Of a stretch of DNA of 35,130 nt, positions 8,825-17,503 are shown piece by piece (the first letter of the stretch is position 1; the number at the start of each line of letters is the position of its first letter). Source of the DNA: Sphingomonadales bacterium. Its GTDB lineage: Bacteria > Pseudomonadota > Alphaproteobacteria > Sphingomonadales > Kordiimonadaceae. A program made the translations under genes and the position numbers. The DNA lies in assembly GCA_011088215.1 (NCBI GenBank), contig JAALKD010000035.1, positions 1 through 35,130 of the forward strand. Direction: 5' to 3'. Under the pieces are notes generated by a model. The model saw only the letters and a program-made list of their open reading frames with translations, ran no database searches and was not told the origin of the DNA.

Positions 8825-9265
8825 ATGAAACCAACATCACAAAACAGCAATCAAAGCGACTATGAAGGTGTTACCAACACTGTGTTTGACTATGTATTCG
8901 GCGTGGCAGCGAACGATTGGGACCGCATCCAACAGGCCTTCGACACACCGAAAGCGCAGATGAAGCTAATTACAGGGGAACCGGGCACAGAAAAAGTCTT
9001 CGTCATCCCCATAGAGCAAGTCTGGGAAAAAATCTGGCGCAAATTGCCCGCAAGCCCGACGCACACCGCCGAAATCACCAGCATTTCGGTTCATGAAGAC
9101 CGGATTGCAATTGTTACCCTCAATAACAACGACCGATATTTTGACCAGCTGTCTCTGTATAAAGTGAATGGTGTCTGGAAAATCTATGACAAGCTTTCCA
9201 GAATGTTAGGTGGCGGCCACATCTCAGAGGCAGACCTGACAGCAGCATTCGGACCACAACCATGA
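8825..9265 (+). CDS. SnoaL/putative lumazine-binding-like small protein
   Basis: A 146-aa soluble protein with the NTF2/SnoaL-like pattern of the Lumazine_bd_2 group: DYEGVTNTVFDYVFGVAANDWDRIQQAF near the N-terminus, IPIEQVWEKIW in the middle, and ITSISVHEDRIAIVTLNN...FDQLSLYKVNGVWKIYDKLSRML forming the closing strands. No signal peptide. AGGGAGAGAG precedes the ATG. The stop overlaps the start of the dehydrogenase gene (ATGA, 9262-9265), so the two are translationally coupled. This family includes polyketide-cyclase-like and isomerase-like proteins. The actual reaction is unknown. Confidence 0.78.
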   Translation: MKPTSQNSNQSDYEGVTNTVFDYVFGVAANDWDRIQQAFDTPKAQMKLITGEPGTEKVFVIPIEQVWEKIWRKLPASPTHTAEITSISVHEDRIAIVTLNNNDRYFDQLSLYKVNGVWKIYDKLSRMLGGGHISEADLTAAFGPQP

Positions 9266-10134
9266 ACACGAGGCGCCTACCGAACATTGGTCTGGTCGGC
9301 TTGGGTGCGTTGGGGTCCGCCATAGCGGAGAAGCTTATCAGCGAAGGTACGGCGTTAAGCATCTGGAACAGATCATCTGAAAAAGTCGACAATCCCGCGC
9401 TCAAGGACGCAACTGCTTGTTCAACCATAGAAGAACTGTGTCAGCGCAGCATGTGGGTATTATCCTGTGTGTCAGACGACGGCGCGATGCTGCAGGTGAA
9501 CCGCGCTATTGCAACCAGCGACAACAAGCCAGCGGTACATCTCTCGTTCAGCAGCTGTTCACCGACCGCCGTGCAGCAAGCCGCAACGCACGCAAGCGAC
9601 AACAGTATAAGTTTCATAAATTGCCCTGTTCTGGGCCGCCCCGACGTGGTTCTAGCGGGCAAAGCTGGGTATCTTGTCGCCGGCGAAACACCTTCAGTAA
9701 AATCCATTGAGCCGCTGTTTGCAAAGCTTGGAGGAACAGTCTCATACCTAGGTGAGAACTCGGAGCATGCCGCCACTATCAAATTGGCGATGAATTATTT
9801 TATTGCCTTAACCATTGGTGGCCTGACCGAGATTTTGGCGGCGTTGGGACACGATCAAACCAACGCTGATGCATTCCTTGATGTGATCGGCAAGAGCCCG
9901 GCGGGAAGCCCTCTTATCTCACTCTTCGGCGGGCTAATCTCACGCCAGGAGTTTTCACCGCCGCTGTTTGACCTGCAACTGGCTCAAAAAGACCTTAACT
10001 ATTTCGCTGATTTAACCTCAGGCAACCCAGACTATTTCCTGTGCTCAGCGATCAAAAAGCACATCAGCACGGCAGCCACTTCAACTGATCACGCTTTGGA
10101 CTGGTCAGGGCTAGCCTCGCATTTGCTCAAGTAG
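9262..10134 (+). CDS. NAD(P)-dependent beta-hydroxyacid dehydrogenase family protein
   Basis: A 290-aa 6-phosphogluconate-dehydrogenase-like NAD-binding protein. The Rossmann loop is GLVGLGALGSAIAEKL. The following strand ends in WNRSSEK, where N-R favours NADP. The substrate motif region has SSCSPTAVQQAA and FINCPVLGRPDVVLAG. The lysine in AATIKLAMNYF sits where the catalytic lysine of beta-hydroxyacid dehydrogenases lies, so a true dehydrogenase is more likely than an imine reductase, which lacks it. It starts inside the stop of the preceding SnoaL-like gene. Under LysR control the pair may handle a small hydroxyacid or aldehyde, but no specific substrate is indicated. Confidence 0.88.
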   Translation: MNTRRLPNIGLVGLGALGSAIAEKLISEGTALSIWNRSSEKVDNPALKDATACSTIEELCQRSMWVLSCVSDDGAMLQVNRAIATSDNKPAVHLSFSSCSPTAVQQAATHASDNSISFINCPVLGRPDVVLAGKAGYLVAGETPSVKSIEPLFAKLGGTVSYLGENSEHAATIKLAMNYFIALTIGGLTEILAALGHDQTNADAFLDVIGKSPAGSPLISLFGGLISRQEFSPPLFDLQLAQKDLNYFADLTSGNPDYFLCSAIKKHISTAATSTDHALDWSGLASHLLK

Positions 10135-10388
10135 CCCAAGACAACAGCTGTTGTGAGTTCATTGCCAACCAGCCGGTCAAAATAGGCAATAACGGTCTGC
10201 CCGCACCTGTAATCCCTGCAATGTTCAATCAGTCAAAACCTGTTGGCAAGCTTGCGGAAATCATACCTTAAAAAACCGCGAACAGCAGGTTGATGCGGGC
10301 GGCCCCAAAAGGCGGCTGATACTCAGTTGTTATTAAACAATGCTTAACCCATACTCTCTAAAACCGATGGTTGGGGCTGGAGATGGAT
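10135..10388. other. Intergenic region with a 14-bp palindrome
   Basis: This 254-base gap separates the dehydrogenase from the 5'-nucleotidase-like gene. ACAACAGCTGTTGT at 10141-10154 is a perfect palindrome just after the stop. It lacks a T tract, so it is not a standard terminator. The rest contains no convincing small gene, and I could not fix a promoter. GGAG at 10379-10382 serves the downstream gene. Confidence 0.4.
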
Positions 10389-11969
10389 ATGTGCGTTAAA
10401 ATTGACCGCCGCCTTGTAACTGCTGTGTGGCTTTTGGTTGTCTCTTCTATTGCCTCCGGCGTTACGGCGGCACCGCAAAAAACCCGCGTGTTGTATTTCT
10501 CGTCATTTCCAGAGATTTTACAGCCTGCCGACAAACCCGGACTGGCGGAACTCGCCACTGCCATCGCAGAGGAAACTGTAAAAAACCCAGACCTGTTTTT
10601 CATCCACGGCGGCGCATCGCTGGGGCCATCGGTCTTTGGCGCAATGGACAACGGCGCCCATATGGTAGACATCATCAACGCACTCAACCCCAGCGTTATG
10701 GCGATCGGAAAACGTGAATTTTCATACGGCTATGATAATTTTGTTCTCAACGCCTTGTCTGCATCATTTCCATTGGTAACCAGTAACCTAACAGATGCTC
10801 AGAGAAACGGCCCAATCGACGCGACGTATCCAAGCTATATTCTGCAATCTGGCGGCACTGCAATAGGCATTATTGCCTTAACTTCGGCCAACGCTATCTC
10901 TGAATACGGTGCCACGCAGGCCGTGCTACTGGAGCCGACCAAGGCAGCCAAAGACACCGCCGCTGCGCTACGCGACGAAGGCGCGGATGCGATCATTCTG
11001 TTGGCAGACACAGATTTTGACGATTTGAGTGCCCTGCGCGCCGACGGCACCGTCGATGTTATTTTTTACACTCATAATTTCAATAACCCTCAATCGCTGG
11101 ACCGCCAGGGCAAATTGCTGACACAAGGCGCGTTGGACGGCAAAATAATTGCGGTTGATTTTTGGCTTGAAAGTAAGGACGGCAGCGCGCCCGAGCTCGT
11201 GACCAGTGCCGAATTACTGGCGCTGACCAACTATGAAAAAGATCCGCTTGTCGCATCCATCATCAATGGATATCGAGAACGGCTGGAACAGCTGCTTGGG
11301 CCCGGAATTGCACCGGTAACCAAGGCCTTCGATACGTTGCGCAGCAATATTCGCAGCCGCGAAAATGCCTTTGCCAACCTGATTACTGACGCGCTGCGTG
11401 AGCAGATGTCGGCCGATGTCGCCCTGCTGAATAGTGGCACCATTCGCGGCACTGTGCGTTACAGTGTTGGTCACAAAATCAGTCGCGGTGATATCCAGCG
11501 CGAATTACCATTTGGCGGTCGTTCTGCGCTTGTGCGCATGCTTGGCTCAGATATCCAGAAAACGCTGGAGCACGGTCTTGATTGTGGCACGCGCTCGGAC
11601 GGATGTTTCACGCAGGTGGGCAACCTTCAAGTAACTTATGACAGCAGCAAGCCAAAAGGCGAGCGTGTAATCGAGCTGCTGGTTGGCGGTGAACCGATTG
11701 AATCTGATCGCTATTACAAAGTTGCAACAAGCGACTTTATGGCCAAGGGCAATGACGGTTACGAACATTTGGGCGAAGCCGAAAAAATGTTCGAGCATGG
11801 CACCAATCGGGTCATATGGAATGTGGTCGTCGAGTATATTGAACGCATGGGCGAAGTGGCACCAATACTCGAAGGCAGAATTCGCGATATCGCTGATGAA
11901 GGCAAACCCACGCGAAGCGAGACTGAGGAAAAAGACGCTGAAGGCAAGCCTGATCGGAACGGCCAATGA
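10389..11969 (+). CDS. Exported 5'-nucleotidase-like protein with degenerate metal site
   Basis: A 526-aa exported protein with the UshA/5'-nucleotidase architecture. A signal peptide (VTAVWLLVVSSIASGVTAA) precedes a calcineurin-like phosphoesterase domain and a well-kept 5_nucleotid_C domain (NSGTIRG, ELPFGGRSALVRMLG, YKVATSDFMAKGNDGY). In the phosphoesterase domain most metal ligands appear lost. The D-x-H motif reads YFSSFPEI. The Asp of the second motif is Ala (IHGGASLG). GNHEF is GKREFSYG. The next His region is LLADTDFDD. Only one His remains in FYTHNF. It is therefore probably inactive as a nucleotidase and may bind ligand. GGAG lies six bases before ATG 10389. The stop overlaps the start of a hybrid histidine kinase by ATGA, which suggests a periplasmic sensor subunit for that kinase. 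Confidence 0.85.
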   Translation: MCVKIDRRLVTAVWLLVVSSIASGVTAAPQKTRVLYFSSFPEILQPADKPGLAELATAIAEETVKNPDLFFIHGGASLGPSVFGAMDNGAHMVDIINALNPSVMAIGKREFSYGYDNFVLNALSASFPLVTSNLTDAQRNGPIDATYPSYILQSGGTAIGIIALTSANAISEYGATQAVLLEPTKAAKDTAAALRDEGADAIILLADTDFDDLSALRADGTVDVIFYTHNFNNPQSLDRQGKLLTQGALDGKIIAVDFWLESKDGSAPELVTSAELLALTNYEKDPLVASIINGYRERLEQLLGPGIAPVTKAFDTLRSNIRSRENAFANLITDALREQMSADVALLNSGTIRGTVRYSVGHKISRGDIQRELPFGGRSALVRMLGSDIQKTLEHGLDCGTRSDGCFTQVGNLQVTYDSSKPKGERVIELLVGGEPIESDRYYKVATSDFMAKGNDGYEHLGEAEKMFEHGTNRVIWNVVVEYIERMGEVAPILEGRIRDIADEGKPTRSETEEKDAEGKPDRNGQ

Positions 11970-14101
11970 ATAACCCCGGTCCGCATGTGAGCAAAACCCG
12001 ATTCGGCCTTGGCTTCAAAATCAAATCGGTCGTCACGGCGCTTGTGGTTTTAATGGTAACAGTTGCCGGTGTGTCGTTTTATACGCTTCAGCGATTTAGC
12101 AACGAAGTAATTGATTACTCCGACCAAATGCTGCCAGCATTAGCTGCGTCGATCGACCTAAACTCGTCACTGGAGAAAATTGTCCAGAACACGGAACAGT
12201 TGGTCAATAGTGATTTGCAGGCCAAGCGGCGCATTGCTCACGCAGCAACCCGGGATTCAATTGACGGCATCAACAACTTGCTGGCCTCACGTGAGACCCT
12301 ATTGGATGTGGAGGAAATTCGCACCGTTCTTGGCATATTGTCTGAGACGACAATTGATCTGAACCGATTGATCGAGCGTAAAATTGACCTTAAAGACCAA
12401 TTGGACGGCTTACACAAAGACTTGGGCGAATGGATTGTAACCGGACAGACCTGGGATCCAAGAAACAATCCAGCGACCGCCACAGATGCCTATGCCCACT
12501 GGCTTGTTCTGGAACATGCTATGTTCAAACGGGTGGCAAATCTTTCCACGAGCAGCGACATCAGAAATCAATTGCGACAAATTCCGGCCATTACCAAGTC
12601 TTTACAGGCATTGGAAGCCGCAATACCGGACCTAGTAGCGGTAGAGAAAGACATAGCAAGCGGCCAAGTGTCGATTCTGCAGGCAAAGCTAAACGGCACA
12701 GACGGTGTTATCGCAACCTTGCGCGACCTTAGCCGCGCGGATGCCCGAACTCGCGCACTGGAACGACAAATGCGGGTTTTGGTTTCAGAGTTACTGCGAA
12801 AAACCGACAGCCTCGCCACGCAAAAAAGTAACGAAGCGCAAACAACGGTGCAAAACCTGGCACAACAAAGCCAACAGCAATTGGTGGCACTGATTATCAG
12901 CGTCATTGTTGCGCTGGCAATTGCTGCAGCTGGCTTCTTCTTCATCGAAAGAAGGGTTCTGGCCCGCCTTGTTTACCTGCGCGATGCCGTCATAGGCCGG
13001 GCGGCAGGCGGCAACCAAACAGTGCCCGTTGATGGCAGCGATGAAGTGACGGAAATCGGAAATGCCGTGCAAAGATTCATCAATGAAATTGATGCACGAC
13101 AACAGCAGATCATTCAAAATGCTGAGCAGACCAAAGCGATCATACGACTATCTCCTCAGGCGATGTGCATCGCTACCAGTTCTGAAATTCTATATCACAA
13201 CGACGCCTTCGAAAAAATATGGCCGGAAAGCGCGTCGAGCGATGGCCACGCTTCCATTCTGGAAATTTTTCCACCCATTCTTATCAACAACGAAGGGCCA
13301 ACCGGCATTCGTTCGGTCGCGCGCCACGCCGTAACAAACCATGACAACACGGTGCAGTGGTTCAACATGACCAGCAATAGTGTCGAATGGCATGGACATA
13401 AGGCCCGCCAGATTATCGCCGTTGACACCACCAAACAGGTTCAGGTTGAACATACCCTGGAGGAAGCGCGCCGCCGCGCGGAAGCCGCAGCGCAAACCAA
13501 GTCCAATTTCCTGGCGATGATGAGCCACGAAATCCGTTCGCCGATGAATGGGATCATTTCCGTTGGGGAGATGCTGGGAAAAAGCGAGTTGGATGCTGAG
13601 CAAAACCAGTTGGTAACAATCATAAATCAGTCCGCCGGCACGCTCTTGACGATCCTTGATGATGTGCTTGATCTATCGAAAATGGAAGCTGGCAAGCTGC
13701 AAATCAATAAGCACAAGTTTGACCTTCACGTGGTCGTCCACGGAGTTGCTAACTTGCTGACCCAAGGCTTCCAGCAAAAGAATGTGTCTTTTTCCGCCGA
13801 TTTATCAGACGATCTGCCGAAGTTCGTTGTTGGCGATTCCAACCGGATTCGCCAAATCATGTATAATTTGCTCAGCAATGCGCTGAAATTTACCGAAAGT
13901 GGTTCGGTTAAGCTGGTTGCGTCGTTGGAAAAAACAACCGCCGGCGGCGCATGCACAGTTCGCTTTGCCGTCAACGACACCGGCATCGGCATCAACCCCA
14001 CCATTATGAACCGCCTGTTTCAGCCCTTTGAGCAGGCCGACAGTTCGGTTGCCCGCCAAACGGCGGAACCGGTCTTGGGCTTACAATTTGTCGCCGATTA
14101 G
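11966..14101 (+). CDS. Hybrid histidine kinase, N-terminal part (frameshifted in G2 box)
   Basis: An inner-membrane sensor kinase. Membrane helix 1 is at residues 19-40 and helix 2 at about 306-327. Between them is a long, helical periplasmic domain of about 265 residues. A HAMP segment follows (330-385), then a PAS-like region (about 385-500) and the kinase core: H521 in [16 protein letters not shown]-box [11 protein letters not shown]1 NDTGIGI, F-box [10 protein letters not shown]. After Q698 the frame breaks. It then reads [13 protein letters not shown] and stops, where the other frame gives [20 protein letters not shown]. One base is missing at about 14060. CAA-TAC would restore RQYGGTGLGL. 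The full protein would be about 882 aa ending at 14613. It overlaps the 5'-nucleotidase-like gene by ATGA, so the pair probably forms a sensor. Confidence 0.9.
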   Translation: MNNPGPHVSKTRFGLGFKIKSVVTALVVLMVTVAGVSFYTLQRFSNEVIDYSDQMLPALAASIDLNSSLEKIVQNTEQLVNSDLQAKRRIAHAATRDSIDGINNLLASRETLLDVEEIRTVLGILSETTIDLNRLIERKIDLKDQLDGLHKDLGEWIVTGQTWDPRNNPATATDAYAHWLVLEHAMFKRVANLSTSSDIRNQLRQIPAITKSLQALEAAIPDLVAVEKDIASGQVSILQAKLNGTDGVIATLRDLSRADARTRALERQMRVLVSELLRKTDSLATQKSNEAQTTVQNLAQQSQQQLVALIISVIVALAIAAAGFFFIERRVLARLVYLRDAVIGRAAGGNQTVPVDGSDEVTEIGNAVQRFINEIDARQQQIIQNAEQTKAIIRLSPQAMCIATSSEILYHNDAFEKIWPESASSDGHASILEIFPPILINNEGPTGIRSVARHAVTNHDNTVQWFNMTSNSVEWHGHKARQIIAVDTTKQVQVEHTLEEARRRAEAAAQTKSNFLAMMSHEIRSPMNGIISVGEMLGKSELDAEQNQLVTIINQSAGTLLTILDDVLDLSKMEAGKLQINKHKFDLHVVVHGVANLLTQGFQQKNVSFSADLSDDLPKFVVGDSNRIRQIMYNLLSNALKFTESGSVKLVASLEKTTAGGACTVRFAVNDTGIGINPTIMNRLFQPFEQADSSVARQTAEPVLGLQFVAD

Positions 14102-14613
14102 CGAGCTTGATGGGCGGTGAAATCACTGTTAACAGCACTGAAGGAGAAGGATCAACCTTCGCCCTTTTGGTGCCGCTTGCCATCACCGCCGATGCAGTAG
14201 CAAGCCCCAAACCATCACCCGAAAAACAGTCCAAAAAGGCTAAAGACAAATCCGGCCATATATTGGTGGTCGAAGACAATAAAGTTAACCAACTGGTTAT
14301 CGGTAAAATATTGAAATCATTAGGCTATAAGTGGGACACGGCAGACGACGGCGTCAACGCCCTGGAAATTTATAACCCGGACCGCCACCATATTATTTTG
14401 ACTGATCTGCGCATGCCGCGCATGGACGGTTTTGCCCTGGCGACCAAAATCAGAGAATTGGAAGACGGTAGCACCGCCGTGCCAATCATCGCAATTTCCG
14501 CAGACGCCATGGAAGAAGCCAAAGAGAAAAGCGAGCAATCAGGTATCAACATGTTTTTATCTAAACCGGTAAAAGTTGAGGAAGTGCGCGAGTGCCTGCA
14601 AGAGTTTTTTTGA
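14062..14613 (+). CDS. Hybrid histidine kinase, C-terminal part with receiver domain
   Basis: This is the same gene continued in the shifted frame. [20 protein letters not shown] is the kinase G2 box and the following helix. [17 protein letters not shown] closes the ATPase domain. A charged linker leads to a receiver domain with [12 protein letters not shown], phospho-acceptor D (codon 14404-14406) in [12 protein letters not shown], and the switch Lys in [15 protein letters not shown] or ATG near 14107-14110 could start a stand-alone receiver with a fragment of kinase, but the exact match of G2-box residues across the break makes one interrupted gene far more likely. No DNA-binding output domain is present, so signalling would need an Hpt protein or separate regulator elsewhere. 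Confidence 0.88.
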   Translation, partial: GGTGLGLTICRRLASLMGGEITVNSTEGEGSTFALLVPLAITADAVASPKPSPEKQSKKAKDKSGHILVVEDNKVNQLVIGKILKSLGYKWDTADDGVNALEIYNPDRHHIILTDLRMPRMDGFALATKIRELEDGSTAVPIIAISADAMEEAKEKSEQSGINMFLSKPVKVEEVRECLQEFF

Positions 14614-14721
14614 TAAGATCAAAAGACTGAACAAAGTCGAAAAAGCAGGCTAAAAGGCAGGTGTTGCCATAAAACACACCCCATTCGAGAAAAATACGTC
14701 CCGCCATAATCTATGTCGATT

Positions 14722-14834
14722 CCTTTTGCCAATTTCTGCAAAAGGCTGGTAACAGTCGCCCTACTGCAACCCGCTGGCACGGTGCCGGCACTGAATATGC
14801 AGGTTAAAGAACCCAATTTGGGTTCATAATTTTT
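14722..14834 (+). promoter_or_regulatory. Hairpin-rich region upstream of the cold-shock gene
   Basis: Three strong inverted repeats lie in the 296-base gap before cspA. They are CCTTTTGC/GCAAAAGG (14722-14729 and 14738-14745, eight-base loop), the imperfect GCTGGCAC/GGTGCCGGC (14773-14789), and GAACCCAA/TTGGGTTC (14809-14825), followed by ATAATTTTT. Cold-shock genes often carry long structured 5' untranslated regions that act as thermosensors. The last hairpin with its T tract could also terminate the upstream kinase transcript or attenuate csp. No conserved cold box could be named. Confidence 0.4.
14809..14834 (+). terminator. Hairpin with T tract (kinase-operon terminator or csp attenuator)
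   Basis: GAACCCAA and TTGGGTTC are separated by a single T, giving a six- to seven-pair stem with a tight loop, followed by ATAATTTTT. It is 195 bases after the kinase stop and 75 bases before cspA. It could end the kinase transcript, or act inside a long csp leader. Confidence 0.4.
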
Positions 14835-14909
14835 GACCCTGCGACTGCTCTGATTTGGCTTTTGCGCGAATACGCACCACATCTGACATCGCGCGAAAGG
14901 AACTACAAC

Positions 14910-15119
14910 ATGGCTAACGGTACAGTAAAATGGTTTAACGCCACTAAAGGTTTTGGCTTCATCCAACCTGAAGAAGGCGGCAACGACGTGTTTGTACATA
15001 TCTCTGCTGTTGAAGCAGCTGGTCTGCGTTCACTGAACGACAACCAAAAAGTATCATACGACATCGAGCCTGACCGTCGCGGTCGCTCTTCAGCTTCAAA
15101 CCTGAAGACACTCGACTAG
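14910..15119 (+). CDS. cspA: Cold-shock protein, CspA family
   Basis: A 69-aa single cold-shock domain that binds single-stranded nucleic acid and acts as an RNA chaperone. It begins MANGTVKWFNATKGFGFI with RNP1 (KGFGFI), and RNP2 is VFVHIS. It ends SSASNLKTLD. Length and motifs fit the family exactly. GAAAGGA lies about nine bases upstream of the ATG. The gene has a long hairpin-rich leader and is followed by a strong terminator at 15167-15197, so it is a single-gene unit, perhaps cold- or growth-regulated. Confidence 0.96.
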   Translation: MANGTVKWFNATKGFGFIQPEEGGNDVFVHISAVEAAGLRSLNDNQKVSYDIEPDRRGRSSASNLKTLD

Positions 15120-15166
15120 TAACGGTTTGGTGCCCTCAGGAATATCTTGGGGCATACTGAGTACCG

Positions 15167-15197
15167 AAAAGCTCCGGCACGTGCCGGAGCTTTTTTT
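15167..15197 (+). terminator. Strong rho-independent terminator after cspA
   Basis: GCTCCGGCAC (15171-15180) is directly followed by its exact complement GTGCCGGAGC (15181-15190). AAAA precedes it and seven Ts follow. The ten-pair GC-rich stem with T tract is a textbook terminator. The flanking A and T runs would allow function in both directions. Confidence 0.93.
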
Positions 15198-15225
15198 GTA
15201 TATCGCTAAAACGAGCTAATTAATC

Positions 15226-15903
15226 GTGCCTCCAACTTTGAAGACATATAACCCGCCTGCTACGCCGCAGCTGGATATTCTGTACCAGGACGACAGTCTG
15301 CTTGTGCTCAACAAGCAAAGCGGTTTGCTTTCTGTGCCGGGCAAGCACCCGGAACACGCCGATTGCCTGGAGGCGCGTGCACACGCCGCAGTGCCTGATG
15401 CCTTGCTGGTCCACCGGCTGGACATGGAGACATCCGGCGTGTTCATTATGGCGCGAACCAAACAGGCCCAGCGCCACCTGGGGTTCCAGTTCGAAAAACG
15501 CAACGCCCGAAAAACATATGTTGCGCGCGTGGCGGGCCATGTGGTCGAACCCTCTGGCACCGTGAACCTACCGTTGATTTGCGATTGGCCGAATCGGCCG
15601 AAGCAGATGGTTGATTTTGACAATGGCAAACAGGCAGTTACCGACTGGACTATACTGGAAAGAGAAGCAGCCGGGCAAAGCCTGGACGTTACCCGGGTAC
15701 AACTGAAACCACAGACCGGCCGCTCCCATCAGCTCAGGGTGCATATGTTGGCCATCGGCCACGCCATTCTCGGTGATGGCCTCTACGGTACACCTGAGGA
15801 AATAAGCGCCGCGCCTCGGCTGCAGCTTCACGCAGAAGCGCTCACCATTATGCATCCGGTTAAGAAGGAGTTTATCACCTTCGCCTCGCCAGTGCCGTTT
15901 TGA
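15226..15903 (+). CDS. rluA: RluA-type RNA pseudouridine synthase
   Basis: A 225-aa single-domain pseudouridine synthase. RluA modifies 23S rRNA and some tRNAs, and this protein matches RluA in size (E. coli RluA is about 219 aa), with no S4 domain. The catalytic Asp is D66 in HRLDMETSGVFIMA. Other family blocks are LDILYQDDSLLVLNKQSGLLSVPG, KTYVARVAGHV, and LKPQTGRSHQLRVHMLAIGHAILGDGLYG. The start is GTG at 15226. No ATG lies nearby in frame. The gene converges with phoD, the two stops being only eight bases apart. Confidence 0.93.
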   Translation: MPPTLKTYNPPATPQLDILYQDDSLLVLNKQSGLLSVPGKHPEHADCLEARAHAAVPDALLVHRLDMETSGVFIMARTKQAQRHLGFQFEKRNARKTYVARVAGHVVEPSGTVNLPLICDWPNRPKQMVDFDNGKQAVTDWTILEREAAGQSLDVTRVQLKPQTGRSHQLRVHMLAIGHAILGDGLYGTPEEISAAPRLQLHAEALTIMHPVKKEFITFASPVPF

Positions 15904-15925
15904 ACAACCGGTCAGCTGTTGTTCA
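15901..15925. terminator. Shared inverted repeat over the rluA/phoD convergent stops
   Basis: TGAACAAC (15901-15908) pairs with GTTGTTCA (15918-15925) around a nine-base loop. The stop codons of both convergent genes lie within it. There is no clear T tract on either side, so it may be a bidirectional transcript-end or 3'-stabilising hairpin rather than a classical terminator. Confidence 0.4.
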
Positions 15926-17429
15926 CATCAACAATACCGTCTTCAATGGTTGCCGTTGCCAGCGTTGAGGCTTTGCTGTTCTTGTCCCTCACATCCGCGA
16001 TCACTCTGAACTGGTTGTCCCAGCGTTTGTGGCTCACGTCACACAGAACATAGCCGCGCTTCCGATTTTCAAAAAACCGACTGCCCGGATTCTCTCCAAA
16101 TTGCGCCAAAGTGTTTTTATGGCGGTCATCTCCTCCCCCACCGGACGAGATCGAAGTTCCAACAACTTCGCTGACAAGCGGTTTACTGCCTTTATCCATT
16201 GCCTGACGACCAATAACGCCAGTGTAGTAAGCATGGATATTACCGCCCAGCGAAACGGGGTTAGCAATCTTTTTCGCAGCAATTGTATCGAGAAGACGTT
16301 GCCGGCTGGCGCTGTAACCGTCCCAACCATCCATGTCATACGCACCGGTGTCGCCAGCGATGAAATCAAACGGCGATAACAGAGTGGTTTGGACAAGCGC
16401 ATTCCATTTCGCGCCGAATATACCAAGCCCCCGGTAAAGCCAACTTTCCTGTTGCCTACCCAACATCGACCTGCCACCGTCTGTCACCTGCTTGCACATT
16501 TCGGTAAAGCTTCTGAAGGTTCGCGGGTTACCCATACAGGCCGGATTGTCTCGGAACTGCCGACAATCAAGCAAATCAAACTGCAACAGGTCACCTACTA
16601 CTGATCGCTGGTAAAGCTGCACCTTGCCCTTAATTGGTCTGGTACCAAGGCGAACCGGCATATGCTCAAACCGCGCCTTAAAGGCTGCTGCTTTGCGGCG
16701 CATGAATGCTTCTGCATCAAGCCCGCCTTGCGAAAAATTGCCGCCCCAGTCATTTTCTACTTCATGATCATCCCATATGGACAGCCACGGCGCGCCGGCA
16801 TGCGCGTCCTGAAGCAGGGGGTCCAGTTTATAAGCGGCGTAGAGAGCCCGATAGCCCGCAAGGTCAAGCGCTTCAGGAACCGGCAGGCGACGCATACCGC
16901 CAATCCAGTCCTGTTCGTAAATGTAATCACCAGCATGGATGATAAGTCGTGGGTCAGCGGCAATCATATCGCGGTAAGCGGCATAGTAACCGTCCGTGAA
17001 ACTTTGGCAGCTGGCCAAGGCAAAGCGAAACTGCTCAACATGTTTTCCCGGCTCGGGCAACGTGAAAGCACGCCCCTTGGGGCTTTCTTCCCCGCCCGCA
17101 ATAAAGCGGTAAAAATATTGTCGCTCCGGGCGAAGGCCCATAACCTCGACGTGAACAGCATGAGCATTCTCACAGTATGCAATCACGGCCCCTGATTTAG
17201 CGATTTCACTAAAGCCCTCGTCTTCGGCGACCTGCCAGCGCACCGTGATCGGTGCTGTACCTGCCCCATTTGGATCAAAGGGGACGGGCATAAGCCGTGT
17301 CCAAATAACCAAACCGTCCGGTAAGGGGTCGCCGGAGGCAACCCCTAATTTAAACGGGTAATCGGCAAACTTGACAGGGGCTTCTGCTACGGCCTGCGCT
17401 GACACTGGCACCATTGCAGCAGCAGCCAT
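15912..17429 (-). CDS. phoD: PhoD-family alkaline phosphatase/phosphodiesterase
   Basis: A PhoD-like enzyme releases phosphate from phosphomonoesters and diesters outside the cytoplasm using Fe and Ca. The Fe/Ca site residues are recognisable: C141 in ALASCQSF, D168 in HAGDYIYE, WDDHEVENDWGGN, and the His of NIHAYY. A PhoD_N domain precedes them (FKLGVASGDPLPDGLVIWTRL). The first ATG in frame is 17429. In-frame codons just upstream encode KLTRRGLIARAARM, a clear Tat leader continuing into AAAAMVPVSAQA, with no usual start codon. One extra G at about 17468 would turn ATAAG into ATGAAG, giving MKLTRRGL with AAGGGG well placed. The gene follows the TonB receptor by about 35-75 bases and is likely the last gene of the sigma/FecR operon. 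Confidence 0.9.
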   Translation of the reverse strand: MAAAAMVPVSAQAVAEAPVKFADYPFKLGVASGDPLPDGLVIWTRLMPVPFDPNGAGTAPITVRWQVAEDEGFSEIAKSGAVIAYCENAHAVHVEVMGLRPERQYFYRFIAGGEESPKGRAFTLPEPGKHVEQFRFALASCQSFTDGYYAAYRDMIAADPRLIIHAGDYIYEQDWIGGMRRLPVPEALDLAGYRALYAAYKLDPLLQDAHAGAPWLSIWDDHEVENDWGGNFSQGGLDAEAFMRRKAAAFKARFEHMPVRLGTRPIKGKVQLYQRSVVGDLLQFDLLDCRQFRDNPACMGNPRTFRSFTEMCKQVTDGGRSMLGRQQESWLYRGLGIFGAKWNALVQTTLLSPFDFIAGDTGAYDMDGWDGYSASRQRLLDTIAAKKIANPVSLGGNIHAYYTGVIGRQAMDKGSKPLVSEVVGTSISSGGGGDDRHKNTLAQFGENPGSRFFENRKRGYVLCDVSHKRWDNQFRVIADVRDKNSKASTLATATIEDGIVDVNNS

Positions 17430-17503
17430 CCGTGCGGCACGGGCAATTAACCCGCGCCTTGTCAGCTTATGGTTCCCCTTAACGTCCGCCTCCCGTTGTT
17501 TGG

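Noticed and set aside
14107..14613. A stand-alone response regulator gene
   Set aside because: Its first residues are the end of a histidine-kinase ATPase domain, and the preceding bases in the same frame encode the missing G2 box, so it is the end of the broken hybrid kinase.
16029..16604. Plus-strand reading frames inside phoD and the TonB receptor
   Set aside because: They lie opposite well-conserved protein domains and have no protein family character. They are shadows of the minus-strand genes.
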